Positions 44,001 to 54,608 of a DNA stretch of 64,000 bases are shown piece after piece (position 1 is the first letter of the stretch; each line of letters begins with the position of its first letter). The notes below the pieces were generated by a model. The model ran no database searches. It was not told the DNA's origin and saw only the letters and a program-made list of their open reading frames with translations. A program made the position numbers and the translations under genes. The stretch is from Mongoliitalea lutea (GTDB lineage Bacteria > Bacteroidota > Bacteroidia > Cytophagales > Cyclobacteriaceae): the NCBI RefSeq assembly GCF_014652135.1, contig NZ_BMYF01000009.1, positions 124,364 to 188,363 on the forward strand, in the 5' to 3' direction.

Positions 44001-45248
44001 TTACTGTTTAAATAAAATTCTTTTGTATTTCCCTAGTTTAATTCTTAATTTATAATAAATATCCTTCAATTGAAAAGATTTACGTCTATCTGCTCTTGCT
44101 AGATAAGTATTGACTTTTGGTAAGTTGATTTTTCGGGGAATAACTAGTGGCTTTGGATTAACTACTTTAATACTATTAAAATAATCTTCCCAAGATTGGT
44201 GACACTTTTCTATGGTGAAAAATTCCCGAGTATACTGTTTGGCATTGAAAGACATTTTTTCCCAAAGAAGCAAATCATCCGCTAACATTTTTATTCCCAA
44301 TATAAAATCATTTTCTCTGTCATTGACAACTAAACCAGTTTCACCATGATGTATTTGTTCAGAAATGCCACTTTTCATACGTAAGCAAACTGGAACAACA
44401 CCACAAGCCATAGCTTCAAGGATTGCTATAGGCAAGCCCTCAAAATCTGATAATAAAACAATAACATGTGCCGTTAATAATTCTTTTTGAACGCTATCCG
44501 AAGGTACACTTCCCTTTAAAAAAATTGGTAATCCACTACCCTCTTCTGCTAATACAGCTTCAACATTGGCACGGTCTGGACCATCCCCATAAATTTCAGC
44601 AGTTACATTAGAAAGAAGTGATGTCATCTTACAAAATGCTCGTGCAACCTCAGAAATTCTCTTTTGTTCTTCTGCTAAGCGCCCTACATAAACTACCTTT
44701 AACTCATTATTTGTTCGATTGGATTTATTCTCAGGAATCTGAACCCCATAGGGTATTCGTTTAATAAATACATTAGTAGAAAATTTACTAGCATTTAGCT
44801 GTTTTTCAAGCTCATTAGATACGCATACCATACCATCTAATCTGAAGTCCTTTCTTCCATCAATAAACTCTTTTTGAATAGCATGATAAAAAGGATCATC
44901 AGAATGTGATACTCCTACTGTAAAAACCCCTGCTTTTCTAGCCCACTTAGCTGCAAAGTAAGCAGGAACAACTAAGTTTGGTACAAATATGTGTGGTGGA
45001 TTATTCTTTAGGCATTCCAAAATCCACCTGACGTTATCTTCGGTATAATAATTGAATTTGGTTGCTTCGCAAGTTATATGATGCTGAATTAAATGCTCAA
45101 ATAAGGGTCCTGTTTCATTTTCATGGAAAAGGATAAGGCAACAAACTTCAAAGCCTTTCTTTTTTAAAGCAGGCAGTAAATTTTGTAACCAAGTTACAGG
45201 CCCGCCAATGCTTCCTGGCTTATCATAAGCACAAAAAGTTATTTTCAT
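44001..45248 (-). CDS. GT4 glycosyltransferase
   Basis: The 415-residue enzyme has SIGGPVTWLQNLLPALKKKG, VVYVGRLAEEQKRISEVA and LLSDFEGLPIAILEAMACGV. A basic C-terminal extension of about 45 residues follows the GT-B fold and may contact the membrane. It overlaps the next gene by 4 bases. Confidence 0.92.
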   Translation of the reverse strand: MKITFCAYDKPGSIGGPVTWLQNLLPALKKKGFEVCCLILFHENETGPLFEHLIQHHITCEATKFNYYTEDNVRWILECLKNNPPHIFVPNLVVPAYFAAKWARKAGVFTVGVSHSDDPFYHAIQKEFIDGRKDFRLDGMVCVSNELEKQLNASKFSTNVFIKRIPYGVQIPENKSNRTNNELKVVYVGRLAEEQKRISEVARAFCKMTSLLSNVTAEIYGDGPDRANVEAVLAEEGSGLPIFLKGSVPSDSVQKELLTAHVIVLLSDFEGLPIAILEAMACGVVPVCLRMKSGISEQIHHGETGLVVNDRENDFILGIKMLADDLLLWEKMSFNAKQYTREFFTIEKCHQSWEDYFNSIKVVNPKPLVIPRKINLPKVNTYLARADRRKSFQLKDIYYKLRIKLGKYKRILFKQ

Positions 45249-46411
45249 AAGTTCAAAGCAGACGAATAAATAGCATCAAGTTTCTCCGCTACTACCCGCC
45301 AATCGTACTCTTTCAGAATTCGTTGCCTTGCTTTAGCTCCTATTTCCTTGTCAGCTATTGCTTCTAATGTAGTGTTTTTCAATTCTTCAATATTTCCTAA
45401 GGTATAAAAATATCCATATTTACCATTGTCAATTGCTTCCATACTACCCGGTTCATTGGATACTACTACTGGTTTCGCTTGAGCCATAGCTTCTAATACC
45501 AGAGTAGGCAAGCCTTCCTTTTTAGATGTGCTTACAAGGCAACGTGATGCGGCAATAGCGTGTTGAACCTCCATCTGTGTCATCTTATCAAATATTCTTA
45601 AATTTTTAGGCGGCTTGATTTGATAGTGTTCTTGAAAAAGCTTTTCGGAAAACTCACTTCCTATAATTACAAAAGTGTAGTCAGGTAATTCCTGCGCCAA
45701 TGCCACAAATTCCCTCGGATTTTTAACGGGATCATGTCTGCTTACATTTAATATAAAGTTTTCTAATCCGTAGGTATTTTTGAAATAATTTGGATTTGCT
45801 CGTTCACACTGCTGAACATCAACACCATTTGGAATATATATTGTATCTATATTAAAATTTTCCTTATAAAATAATTGCTGCCATTTTGAAACGGAAATCC
45901 TTATGTCCGCTTGAGACGCCACATCAACAAATACACGATTAAATTCTTTCTGCCAATCAAGTAGAACTCTATCAGGAGCATAATCTTCGAAATAATGAGC
46001 GTGAAATGTATGAACCCATTTAATCGATTTGTTTTTATTTCTTTGAGTCAAACACCAATTTATATATTTGGGATAAACATGGGAATGTAAAACGGCTGGT
46101 TGACTAAGTTCGAAATCTTTAAGATACATATCTAAAAATCGATCCATAGTGATTTTTTGAAGTATTTTATCTTCAGGCATTAGTACACTTTCGTGTTGAA
46201 CATATTTATGGATAGCCCTAATGTGAAAATCAACTCCATTAGGCTTGTTTATGTTTGAGCCAATAAAAACCTTTGGGTTGTTTTTGATAAGTATTTTAAA
46301 CCAAGCATGCACATTTTTTTTCTCCTTGAAAGAAGCATACCTATGATATATTTTATTCCTAAAATTATTAAAATGAAAAAAAGCTGATTTAATCTTTCGA
46401 AGTAGAATCAT
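45245..46411 (-). CDS. GT4 glycosyltransferase
   Basis: The 388-residue enzyme has an N-terminal basic stretch, WVHTFHAHYFEDYAPDRV, NVSRHDPVKNPREFVALA and STSKKEGLPTLVLEAMAQAKPV. The GT-B halves are complete. Donor unknown. Confidence 0.92.
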   Translation of the reverse strand: MILLRKIKSAFFHFNNFRNKIYHRYASFKEKKNVHAWFKILIKNNPKVFIGSNINKPNGVDFHIRAIHKYVQHESVLMPEDKILQKITMDRFLDMYLKDFELSQPAVLHSHVYPKYINWCLTQRNKNKSIKWVHTFHAHYFEDYAPDRVLLDWQKEFNRVFVDVASQADIRISVSKWQQLFYKENFNIDTIYIPNGVDVQQCERANPNYFKNTYGLENFILNVSRHDPVKNPREFVALAQELPDYTFVIIGSEFSEKLFQEHYQIKPPKNLRIFDKMTQMEVQHAIAASRCLVSTSKKEGLPTLVLEAMAQAKPVVVSNEPGSMEAIDNGKYGYFYTLGNIEELKNTTLEAIADKEIGAKARQRILKEYDWRVVAEKLDAIYSSALNL

Positions 46412-46418
46412 TACCTGA

Positions 46419-47624
46419 TCACACTTTAGGAAATCTTTTTAACTTATCTTCAATTATTTGAAGATGTTTAGTTACCATTTGTTCAACAGAAAACTCCTTA
46501 GTAATTCGATTGGAATTATAGATACCAATTTCCTTTATTAAATATGGTTGTTGATACAAATTCATTATTTTATCAGCCAAATCGCAATGATTATTTGGTT
46601 GAGATAAACAAATATCTGCATAAGTAGTACCTAGGGCTTGCATCACACCACTAATATTGGTAGCAATAACTGCCTTTCCTTGTTCCATGCACTCTAATAC
46701 ACCATTGGGACAACCTTCCAAATTTGAACTAAATACACAAAATAAACTATTCTTAATCAAAGACTGTACAGGATTTATAGAGCCTGTAAAACCAACAGAA
46801 TCACTCAAGTTTAAATCAAATCCAAGCAATCTTAAATCATCATATGTGTCATCTAGTCGTCCAGCCAAAACTAAAAATGGTAAGGGCATCTGTTTTGTTC
46901 TACATTGAAAAATTACTAATTGCCATGCTTTAAATAGTGTGAAATGATCTTTACGACTGGTAATATTGGCAACCATACTTACTAGAGGTCTATGCCTTTC
47001 AATTTTAAAGTGAGAATGCCAATCGTAGTCTTCTATTTCATCCGTGTAAGGAATTATCCCATTATTTATAACAGTTATTTCATCAGGATTTAGGTTATAA
47101 ACCCGAACTAATGCATCTCTTCCCTCAAATGAATTAGAAATTATAGCAGGAACCTTACTGATTATTTTTTTTTCATGAGAAGTTCCAAATAGTTTCCTCC
47201 CTTCTTCCCGCTGATTCCAAAAAGCAAACATTGCCCCAGTATATTTCCAAATTTGTGCCACAATTTTATTGGATTCAGCCACATAAGGTATCAAAAAATC
47301 AGGCTTTAATGGTTTTACAAATTGGATTAATCTAAAATATTGAAAAGCCTTTTTAAACTTTGACGCTTGGTGCTTAAATGTAAAACAATGCACTTCAATT
47401 CTAGCTTCCTCAAGTAGTAATCGAAACTCCCCACCATCTTCGAAGGCTAAAAAGAAAACATTTGAGGAGATATTTTTTTTTATATATGTTGCTAAGATTA
47501 ATGATTGACGCTCTGCTCCACCAAATCCCCTTAACGTGTTAACAACAAATAAAAACCGTTTGTCTTTAAGTGAATCAAATGAATTTATTTTTGAATCAGC
47601 CCTCATTCTGTCTAAACCATTCAT
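46419..47624 (-). CDS. GT4 glycosyltransferase
   Basis: The 401-residue enzyme has FVVNTLRGFGGAERQSLILA, SMVANITSRKDHFTLFKA and SSNLEGCPNGVLECMEQGKAVI. It overlaps asnB by 29 bases from the first ATG, or by 11 if Met7 is used, so coupled translation is likely. Confidence 0.92.
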   Translation of the reverse strand: MNGLDRMRADSKINSFDSLKDKRFLFVVNTLRGFGGAERQSLILATYIKKNISSNVFFLAFEDGGEFRLLLEEARIEVHCFTFKHQASKFKKAFQYFRLIQFVKPLKPDFLIPYVAESNKIVAQIWKYTGAMFAFWNQREEGRKLFGTSHEKKIISKVPAIISNSFEGRDALVRVYNLNPDEITVINNGIIPYTDEIEDYDWHSHFKIERHRPLVSMVANITSRKDHFTLFKAWQLVIFQCRTKQMPLPFLVLAGRLDDTYDDLRLLGFDLNLSDSVGFTGSINPVQSLIKNSLFCVFSSNLEGCPNGVLECMEQGKAVIATNISGVMQALGTTYADICLSQPNNHCDLADKIMNLYQQPYLIKEIGIYNSNRITKEFSVEQMVTKHLQIIEDKLKRFPKV

Positions 47625-49446
47625 CTAGCACTAGTAACAACCAAACATAATACCCTTTTTTCTCAATTAATATTTTCTCAAGCATCTTCAAATCAAACAA
47701 CCGATTTAAAAGGCCATCAGGATCATAAAACCTTTTTTGTATTTTTTCTAAATTAGATCCATCAAACAACCACTTATCTAAAGGGATCTCAAAACCTTGC
47801 TTTTTTCGCTCTATAAAATCTAAATCAAAATCTTTAGATAATAATTTTTTTAAAAGGCTTTTTCCCTGCCAATTTCCATCTTTTTGAGTTAGTAAAAGTT
47901 CTGACGGGATAGTAGCTGCTAATTCAAAGACTGCTTTGTCTGTTATTGGTGTTCTAACCTCTAAACTATTGATCATACTTGCCACATCAACTTTGGTTAA
48001 AATATCATCAGGCATAAAAACTTTTATATCAAAAAATTGAGATCTGTTAAATTTATTCTGATCTCTAAATCTATCACCATATAGATTTTCTATTTCATTA
48101 GGCAAATCAATTAAAAATTTAAAAGAATTTTTCCAAAGTTGTTCACGAAAAGTACTATCCATCCTTTCTCTATAACGCAAGTAATATGCTAAGTCATCAA
48201 AAGGCAAGCTTAGCTTGGGATACCTTTTGGGATATATTTTATTCGCTAAAGGATACAAAGCAGCTACAGTTTTATTTTTAAACACTGCATTGGATTGATG
48301 ACTTGATATTTTTTGAAGCCATATAGGATAATGACCGTATCCAGCAAAGGCCTCATCAGCGCCATCCCCAGATAAAACCATTTTAACATCCTTAGAAGCT
48401 AGTTCGCTTACATAAAATGTAGGTATGGCTGAAAAATCTCCAAAAGGCTCTCCATAATGTTTAACCAATAAGGGTAACACTTCTAAGGCATCTCCTTCTA
48501 AAGTGATGCAGGTATGGTCAGTTTTAAATTTATTAGCGACTTGTTGTGCATAATTTGTTTCATTGACGCTTGAGTCTTTAAATCCAATTGTATAGGTCTT
48601 AATTCCTGTTCCCAATTGTTCGGTCATGTACTTCACAACTAAAGTAGAATCAATACCACCAGATAAAAACGCACCAAACTCAACATCAGAAACAGTATGT
48701 AATGCTACAGATTTCCTTAATTCATTCTCTAATTCATTTAACCAAAAATCTTTCGACTTCTTTTCAGCTTTAAAGTGTATATCCCAATATTTCCTGTTAG
48801 CCTTTACATTACCTTCAAAATCCACAACCATGTAATGTCCCGGAAGTAATTTTTTAATTTTCCTATATGCTGTTCTAGGCGCAGGGATATATTGGTAAGT
48901 TAAATATTGATCAATAGCATACAAATCGATGTCAGTAATAAAATTTGGAGTTGATTTCAGCGCGTTGATTTCTGATGCCCATGAAAAAGAATTCGCATCT
49001 TCATAATAAACCACTGGTTTTATACCCAAATGATCCCGCGCTATGAATACTTCTTGTTTAAGCTTATCAATGATAGAAAAAGCAAACATCCCTCTAAAGT
49101 GCTGAACGCATGTCTTTCCATAATGTTGATATGCTTTTAAAATTACCTCTGTATCCGATGAGGTATGAAACTTTAAACCAAACTTAATCAGACGATCTTT
49201 TATTTCAAGATAATTATATAACTCTCCATTATAAGAAATAATTAATGATTCGTCATCATTTTTCATTGGCTGTTGCCCACTTGATAGATCAATTATAGAT
49301 AATCGTTTATGCCCAATTCCCAGATTTAAATAAGCATATACACCATCTTCATCCGGACCCCTATGATTCATTTGATCATTAATTCTCCGAAGATCGTTTA
49401 TATCAAAATTATTATTTTTTGATATATATCCTGAAATACCACACAT
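47596..49446 (-). CDS. asnB: Glutamine-hydrolysing asparagine synthetase
   Basis: The 616-residue protein is a complete AsnB-type enzyme. It begins MCGISGYI with Cys2 as glutaminase nucleophile, has NHRGPDEDGVY and SYNGELYNY in the glutaminase domain, and the ATP loop SGGIDST in the synthetase domain. Within polysaccharide loci such genes often amidate uronic acids rather than make free asparagine. The UDP-sugar dehydrogenase at 58229 could provide the uronate. Which role applies here is not visible. Confidence 0.92.
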   Translation of the reverse strand: MCGISGYISKNNNFDINDLRRINDQMNHRGPDEDGVYAYLNLGIGHKRLSIIDLSSGQQPMKNDDESLIISYNGELYNYLEIKDRLIKFGLKFHTSSDTEVILKAYQHYGKTCVQHFRGMFAFSIIDKLKQEVFIARDHLGIKPVVYYEDANSFSWASEINALKSTPNFITDIDLYAIDQYLTYQYIPAPRTAYRKIKKLLPGHYMVVDFEGNVKANRKYWDIHFKAEKKSKDFWLNELENELRKSVALHTVSDVEFGAFLSGGIDSTLVVKYMTEQLGTGIKTYTIGFKDSSVNETNYAQQVANKFKTDHTCITLEGDALEVLPLLVKHYGEPFGDFSAIPTFYVSELASKDVKMVLSGDGADEAFAGYGHYPIWLQKISSHQSNAVFKNKTVAALYPLANKIYPKRYPKLSLPFDDLAYYLRYRERMDSTFREQLWKNSFKFLIDLPNEIENLYGDRFRDQNKFNRSQFFDIKVFMPDDILTKVDVASMINSLEVRTPITDKAVFELAATIPSELLLTQKDGNWQGKSLLKKLLSKDFDLDFIERKKQGFEIPLDKWLFDGSNLEKIQKRFYDPDGLLNRLFDLKMLEKILIEKKGYYVWLLLVLDEWFRQNEG

Positions 49447-49472
49447 GAAAAATTAACTTAATTGTTCTAAAA

Positions 49473-50138
49473 CTAAATCCAAATGGAAACTCCAACATTC
49501 ATTTTCTTCATTTTTTCAATTAAAAGACGCTCTTTTTCTAAATATTTAGGCCTATCATTTACATCAAAATATTGACTATGAAATTCTACAAAAATATGAT
49601 CTATATTCTTTATGCTACCACTTTTAATTATGTCATCCAAAACAGCATACTCGGCCGACTCAATATCTAATTTAACTATGATTACCTCATATTCTTTTGA
49701 TTTTTTATCAAGGAAATCTCCAAAAGAAAAACCCTCCACTTCCAGTGACGCTTCCTTATTAGCTTTATACATGGATCCGTTATGCTCTTCTAAAACCGAA
49801 GCTCCTTGAGAGGTCTCTCCTCGTTCATCTTCAACAAGCCCAAAAAATTTCAACGTAGAATTATTTATCCATGCTGCCTTTTGTATAATTTCAATTTTCT
49901 TATTGTCACCGTACTTATTTTCAATAATTTTTATGCAATTTGGATTGGGCTCAATCAATACTGCATCAAAATCTTTAAGAGGAAAATATTTTTGAAAATA
50001 TTCAAAACCTTGACCTAAATTGGTACCGCAATCAATAAATAATTTTCTCCCAAACCTGAATCTAGATTTTAATGAAATCCATTTTAAATGAGACTTTACT
50101 TGAAAAGTATCGCTGTTTTCTTGTGTAACTATAAGCAT
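49473..50138 (-). CDS. FkbM-family methyltransferase
   Basis: The 221-residue protein has an S-adenosylmethionine fold with FIDCGTNLGQGFEYF at motif I, DAVLIEPNPNCIKII at motif II and VIIVKLDIESAEYAVLDDI near 150-170. FkbM proteins in glycan loci O-methylate sugars. It directly follows the Wzt-like gene (10 bases), a position that suits an enzyme that caps the chain recognised by Wzt. Confidence 0.87.
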   Translation of the reverse strand: MLIVTQENSDTFQVKSHLKWISLKSRFRFGRKLFIDCGTNLGQGFEYFQKYFPLKDFDAVLIEPNPNCIKIIENKYGDNKKIEIIQKAAWINNSTLKFFGLVEDERGETSQGASVLEEHNGSMYKANKEASLEVEGFSFGDFLDKKSKEYEVIIVKLDIESAEYAVLDDIIKSGSIKNIDHIFVEFHSQYFDVNDRPKYLEKERLLIEKMKKMNVGVSIWI

Positions 50139-50148
50139 TTGACCTAGT

Positions 50149-51360
50149 TTAATTTACATCCCATTTAGCTGGATAAATCACGTGTGCCGCACTTGCAGTA
50201 TCTAAAACCATGTAAATTTCTGCAATATTGTCATGTCTACAATAACTTACACTTAAATCAGGCGCATTAATCATTACACTAACCGTATGTCTGCCATTAT
50301 TTAAGTAAAGATCTGTAAGCCTAACAGATATTAATTGGCTACTATTTTCACTGTTATCAATAATAAAGCCCTCTTTTTCCTGACTCATGACATCCATAAC
50401 AGGTAACATTTCTTCATTCCAAATAACCAACTGCACAGAAGCCTTTGGAATATGAGCTTCCAACTTGATTTTTAAATTACATATCAAGGAATCTCCATGA
50501 TGTATTTCAATCATGCCTCCTGCATGAACAATCTGATCACCGGAAATTAATTCAAAACTTTCAACCTTTGCCTCTCGACTTCCAACAATATTTTCTTGTC
50601 CTTTTTTGAATAATTTATAATATTCTTTTACCCCTAAACCAATATTGTTAGTGAAAATCATATTTTTCCCAGCCTTCATAAGCATTACCTCATTACAAAC
50701 TCTATAAATCATAGGCATACTGTGGGAGACAAAAATAACTGCAGAGTTCTTCATCAACTCCCCAATGGCATTCAAACACTTAAACCTAAACCCTACATCA
50801 CCAACCGCTAACACCTCATCTATTATTAAAATATCAGGTTCCATTTGTGCTGCCACTGCAAACCCTAATCTAACCTTCATCCCTGAACTGTAATTTTGTA
50901 CAGGCATATCGATAAAGTCACGAATTTCTGCAAAGTCAATAATTGCATCTACTTTTGAATCTATCTCCTTCCGAGTAAATCCCAAAACAGCTCCATTATT
51001 GTAAATATTCTCTCTTCCTGTAAGAATAGGATTAAATCCTGCCCCTAACTCAATAAGAGCTCCAACCCTACCACGCATAGTTACAGTACCAGCATCCGGA
51101 TTAATTAAGCCATTTAAAATTTTAAGTAAAGTAGATTTTCCAGCACCATTATGTCCAATTAATCCTAGGCACTCTCCTCTTCGCAACTCAAAGTTAATAT
51201 CCCTTACAGCCCAGAATTCTTTAGGCCTTAACTCTCCATCCGAGTTGTGCCCTTTGATACCAAATACCAAATCCTTAACTCCGTACCATAAGCTTGTTTT
51301 TAAATCTTTGCAGAATTTTTTTGAAACACCTTCTACTTTAATCAATACTTCTCCAGCCAT
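50149..51360 (-). CDS. wzt: Polysaccharide ABC exporter ATPase with C-terminal carbohydrate-binding domain (Wzt-like)
   Basis: The 403-residue protein has Walker A GHNGAGKSTLL, signature YSSGMKVRL, Walker B ILIIDEVLAVGD and the VSHSM switch. A C-terminal beta-sandwich domain of about 150 residues follows, as in Wzt proteins that recognise the modified non-reducing end of O-antigen. It pairs with the permease gene 2 bases upstream. Confidence 0.93.
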   Translation of the reverse strand: MAGEVLIKVEGVSKKFCKDLKTSLWYGVKDLVFGIKGHNSDGELRPKEFWAVRDINFELRRGECLGLIGHNGAGKSTLLKILNGLINPDAGTVTMRGRVGALIELGAGFNPILTGRENIYNNGAVLGFTRKEIDSKVDAIIDFAEIRDFIDMPVQNYSSGMKVRLGFAVAAQMEPDILIIDEVLAVGDVGFRFKCLNAIGELMKNSAVIFVSHSMPMIYRVCNEVMLMKAGKNMIFTNNIGLGVKEYYKLFKKGQENIVGSREAKVESFELISGDQIVHAGGMIEIHHGDSLICNLKIKLEAHIPKASVQLVIWNEEMLPVMDVMSQEKEGFIIDNSENSSQLISVRLTDLYLNNGRHTVSVMINAPDLSVSYCRHDNIAEIYMVLDTASAAHVIYPAKWDVN

Positions 51361-51362
51361 AC

Positions 51363-52223
51363 TTATGCGCTTAAACGTTCTACAATAACTGGAATTGATA
51401 ATCTGTAAATGATCAAACTAATAAACAAAAAAACAATTCCCAATCCAGTCAACACCAAAAAGTAAGATAAGAATTGAACATCTTGACCAACAGCAACCTC
51501 TCTTAATGTAGTAACAAGAGGTGTTAGTGGATTTAATTCCATAATGATTTTCATCAAACCACTATCTGGAATCCCATACATGACAGGCGTAAGATACATT
51601 ATTAATGTTAAGCCCATAGTAATTAATCTAGAAACATCCGTATATAACAAACCTATAGGGGTTAAAAAAAGACCAACAGCGGTCCCAACTAAAATCACAC
51701 TTATAAATACTAAGGGGAAATACAGCAAAGACAAATGGAACCCAACATCAAAAAACAACAAAAATATTCCTAAAAGAAAAATTTTCACCAAACTATTAAA
51801 AATCAACTTATAGACTCCTGACAATATCAATGCTTCTTTAGGGAAATTAACTTTACTCAAAATATCCCTTGCACTGTTTGTGCTTTGTGTTGGCGAATTG
51901 ATAGCATCGATAAGAATAGACCAAATAAGTGTGCCCGAAAAAACATACACAGGATATGGCATACCTGTATCAGCAATTGATAAGGTGCCTGAGTTATTTA
52001 AAAAAATCCAAACTAATGCTGAAGCTATAGGAGTTAAGAAGAGCCATAATATGCCTAAATATGATTGCCTATATTGGGCACTAATATCCCTTTTGGCAAA
52101 TTGTCGAGCTAAAAAGTGAGAACTCCACACATCTGCTAGCATATCTGCAACTAGCTTACCAAGGTTCGTCCTATTTTGTCGGCTGTAAACTTTTTCGGGT
52201 AAATCGGATATTTGTACTTTCAT
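51363..52223 (-). CDS. wzm: Polysaccharide ABC exporter permease (Wzm-like)
   Basis: The 286-residue membrane protein has the ABC-2 type layout with six membrane segments, an N-terminal amphipathic part FLARQFAKRDISAQYRQSYL, and LNPLTPLVTTLREVAVG, a block found in Wzm and TagG. With Wzt it exports a complete lipid-linked polysaccharide across the inner membrane. Confidence 0.93.
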   Translation of the reverse strand: MKVQISDLPEKVYSRQNRTNLGKLVADMLADVWSSHFLARQFAKRDISAQYRQSYLGILWLFLTPIASALVWIFLNNSGTLSIADTGMPYPVYVFSGTLIWSILIDAINSPTQSTNSARDILSKVNFPKEALILSGVYKLIFNSLVKIFLLGIFLLFFDVGFHLSLLYFPLVFISVILVGTAVGLFLTPIGLLYTDVSRLITMGLTLIMYLTPVMYGIPDSGLMKIIMELNPLTPLVTTLREVAVGQDVQFLSYFLVLTGLGIVFLFISLIIYRLSIPVIVERLSA

Positions 52224-52264
52224 GGAGTTTACTAAAACCTATTTTTTGAATTATATAAAACATT

Positions 52265-53443
52265 CTATTCTTCCTCTCTAGGGATTAGATAACCCAACCT
52301 TTTAAGAATCATATCTTTCGTGAAAAGCGCTATATCGGAATGGACCATTTCTTCCACCATAGCCTCTAAGTTATACTGTGGCTCCCACCCCAATTGGGTT
52401 TTAGCTTTAGAAGGGTCCCCTATTAAAATATCAACTTCTGTAGGTCTAAAATATCTAGCATCTATTCTAATTAATACATCCCCCACAGAAAGATCAGTAT
52501 TATCATTTTTATTTTGCGATTGTTTTGCAAGACTGACAGCATTGTTAAATCTATCTTTATCTATCTTACTCAACACCCCTAGTTCATTGACTCCTTCACC
52601 TTGCCAGCCGATATATAAACCAACCTCTGCAAAAGCCATTTCTATAAAATCGCGAATTTTAGTGGTCTGACCTGTTGCAATAACATAATCCTCTGCTTTC
52701 TCTTGTTGTAGAATTAACCACATAGCTTTAACGTAATCTTTGGCATGTCCCCAATCCCGCTGCGAATCTAAATTTCCAAGATATAAAGTTTGCTGTAAGC
52801 CTAAAGCAATCTTCGCTGCGGCACGGGTAATTTTCCTCGTTGAAAAGGTTTCCCCTCTTCGCGGAGATTCGTGATTAAACAAAATACCATTACAAGCAAA
52901 CATGTTATACGCTTCCCGATAGTTTTTTGTAATCCAATATCCGTAAATCTTGGCGGCCCCATAGGGAGAACGAGGATAAAAAGGAGAATTTTCATCGTAC
53001 ATCCCTTTTGAATTTTTATTCTCTTCCATTCCCCCGTACAATTCAGATGTGGATGCTTGATAGATCCTTGTTTTTTTCTCCAAGCCCAAAATCCTTACAG
53101 CTTCCAATATTCTGAGAGTGCCTATACCATCAACATTCGCCACATACTCAGGAGAATCAAAAGAAACTTTCACATGGGACATGGCACCTAAGTTGTAGAT
53201 CTCGTCCGGCTGTACTTCTTGAATGATTCGAATGATATTGGTCGAATCAGTCAAATCTCCATAATGTAATTTAAAATTTACATGATCTTCATGTTGATCA
53301 ACATACAAGTGGTCTATGCGCTGAGTATTAAAAGATGATGCCCTCCGTTTAACGCCATGCACCATGTATCCTTTTTCTAGTAAAAGTTCTGCAAGATAAG
53401 AACCATCTTGACCGGTAATACCTGTAATTAATGCTACTTTCAT
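52265..53443 (-). CDS. gmd: GDP-mannose 4,6-dehydratase
   Basis: Gmd makes GDP-4-keto-6-deoxymannose, the first step to GDP-L-fucose. The 392-residue protein shows [20 protein letters not shown], the ASTSELYGG active-site Thr/Ser block, [15 protein letters not shown] with Tyr-x3-Lys, and [16 protein letters not shown], all diagnostic. A small insert near 320-335 ([13 protein letters not shown]) makes it slightly longer than usual. It lies upstream of wzm and downstream of fcl in transcription order. Confidence 0.96.
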   Translation of the reverse strand: MKVALITGITGQDGSYLAELLLEKGYMVHGVKRRASSFNTQRIDHLYVDQHEDHVNFKLHYGDLTDSTNIIRIIQEVQPDEIYNLGAMSHVKVSFDSPEYVANVDGIGTLRILEAVRILGLEKKTRIYQASTSELYGGMEENKNSKGMYDENSPFYPRSPYGAAKIYGYWITKNYREAYNMFACNGILFNHESPRRGETFSTRKITRAAAKIALGLQQTLYLGNLDSQRDWGHAKDYVKAMWLILQQEKAEDYVIATGQTTKIRDFIEMAFAEVGLYIGWQGEGVNELGVLSKIDKDRFNNAVSLAKQSQNKNDNTDLSVGDVLIRIDARYFRPTEVDILIGDPSKAKTQLGWEPQYNLEAMVEEMVHSDIALFTKDMILKRLGYLIPREEE

Positions 53444-53606
53444 ATGCTAAAGACCAAAGCGTTTCACAAAGAGAATAATTGTGTTACCCAATGGTATTAA
53501 TTTTTATAAAACAATTCTTTTAATCCCATTCTCCATCATTTTGATAAAGTGATTCATAAATTACCGTTTTTGAATCACCAAGATAGGCTGACTAGTTTGC
53601 GGTACT

Positions 53607-54587
53607 TCAAATTTTTACTTCTTTGAAAGAGTTTTGATTTTCCAAGAACCAATCATAAGTACTTCGTATACCCTCTTCCAAACCTAACTTTGCCTTCCAA
53701 CCCGCCTGGGTCATTTTGGAAACGTCCATCAACTTTCGTGGGGTCCCATCAGGCTTATTGTCATCCCAAACTATATCTCCCTCAAATCCAACAATTGATT
53801 GGATCATGGAAGCAAGTTCTCGAATACTTAAATCCACTCCTGTACCCACATTATACAAATGGTCTTCCAAGGAGTTTTCTAATGCAAAAACTACCGCATC
53901 AGCTAAATCATCCACATGTAAAAACTCCCGCATCGGTGTACCAGAACCCCATAACTCGACCCTTTCGATATGCTTAGGATTTGACATCCTCAAATCTTCA
54001 CTTCTCACCTTAGCCTCGTGGAACTTTCTGATCATTGCAGGCAATACATGTGAAGTCTTCAAATCAAAGTTATCATTAGGCCCATACAGATTGGTCGGCA
54101 TTAAAGAAAGAAAATCCTTCCCATATTGTATTCTTGCTGCTTCACAAGCCTTAATCCCTGCAATTTTTGCTAATGCATACCATTCATTTGTAGGTTCAAG
54201 GGCAGATGTCAATAAATACTCTTCTCTTAAAGGTTGATTCGCAAACTTTGGGTAAATGCATGAAGAACCCAAAAAAATAAATTTTTCTACTTCATATGTG
54301 ACTGAAGCATCAATCAAATTATTCTGAATTTTCAAATTATCCATCAAAAACTGATAGGGGTATTGTTGATTTGCTAAAATACCACCAACTCTTGCCGCAG
54401 CGTCTATCACAATTGACGGTTTATTAATGTTAAAAAAATCATCAACTGCTACCTGATTCCGCAAATCTAATTCTGATGAAGGCATAGTTAATAAATTACT
54501 ATATCCTTTCCTTGAAAGCAAACGCAGAATAGCTGAACCAACCATTCCATTGCCTCCAGCTACATAAATTAAAGCATTTTTATGCAT
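53607..54587 (-). CDS. fcl: GDP-L-fucose synthase
   Basis: The 326-residue SDR enzyme converts GDP-4-keto-6-deoxymannose to GDP-L-fucose. It has VAGGNGMVGSAILRLL, FLGSSCIYPKFANQP and NEWYALAKIAG with Tyr-x3-Lys, the Fcl/WcaG pattern. The gap to gmd is 163 bases and contains no gene. Together with gmd it supplies the GT10 fucosyltransferase. Confidence 0.96.
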   Translation of the reverse strand: MHKNALIYVAGGNGMVGSAILRLLSRKGYSNLLTMPSSELDLRNQVAVDDFFNINKPSIVIDAAARVGGILANQQYPYQFLMDNLKIQNNLIDASVTYEVEKFIFLGSSCIYPKFANQPLREEYLLTSALEPTNEWYALAKIAGIKACEAARIQYGKDFLSLMPTNLYGPNDNFDLKTSHVLPAMIRKFHEAKVRSEDLRMSNPKHIERVELWGSGTPMREFLHVDDLADAVVFALENSLEDHLYNVGTGVDLSIRELASMIQSIVGFEGDIVWDDNKPDGTPRKLMDVSKMTQAGWKAKLGLEEGIRSTYDWFLENQNSFKEVKI

Positions 54588-54608
54588 TGATTTTTAGTAA
54601 AATAAACT

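Noticed and set aside
53716..54237. A 173-codon plus-strand frame inside fcl
   Set aside because: It is fully antisense to a clear GDP-fucose synthase gene.
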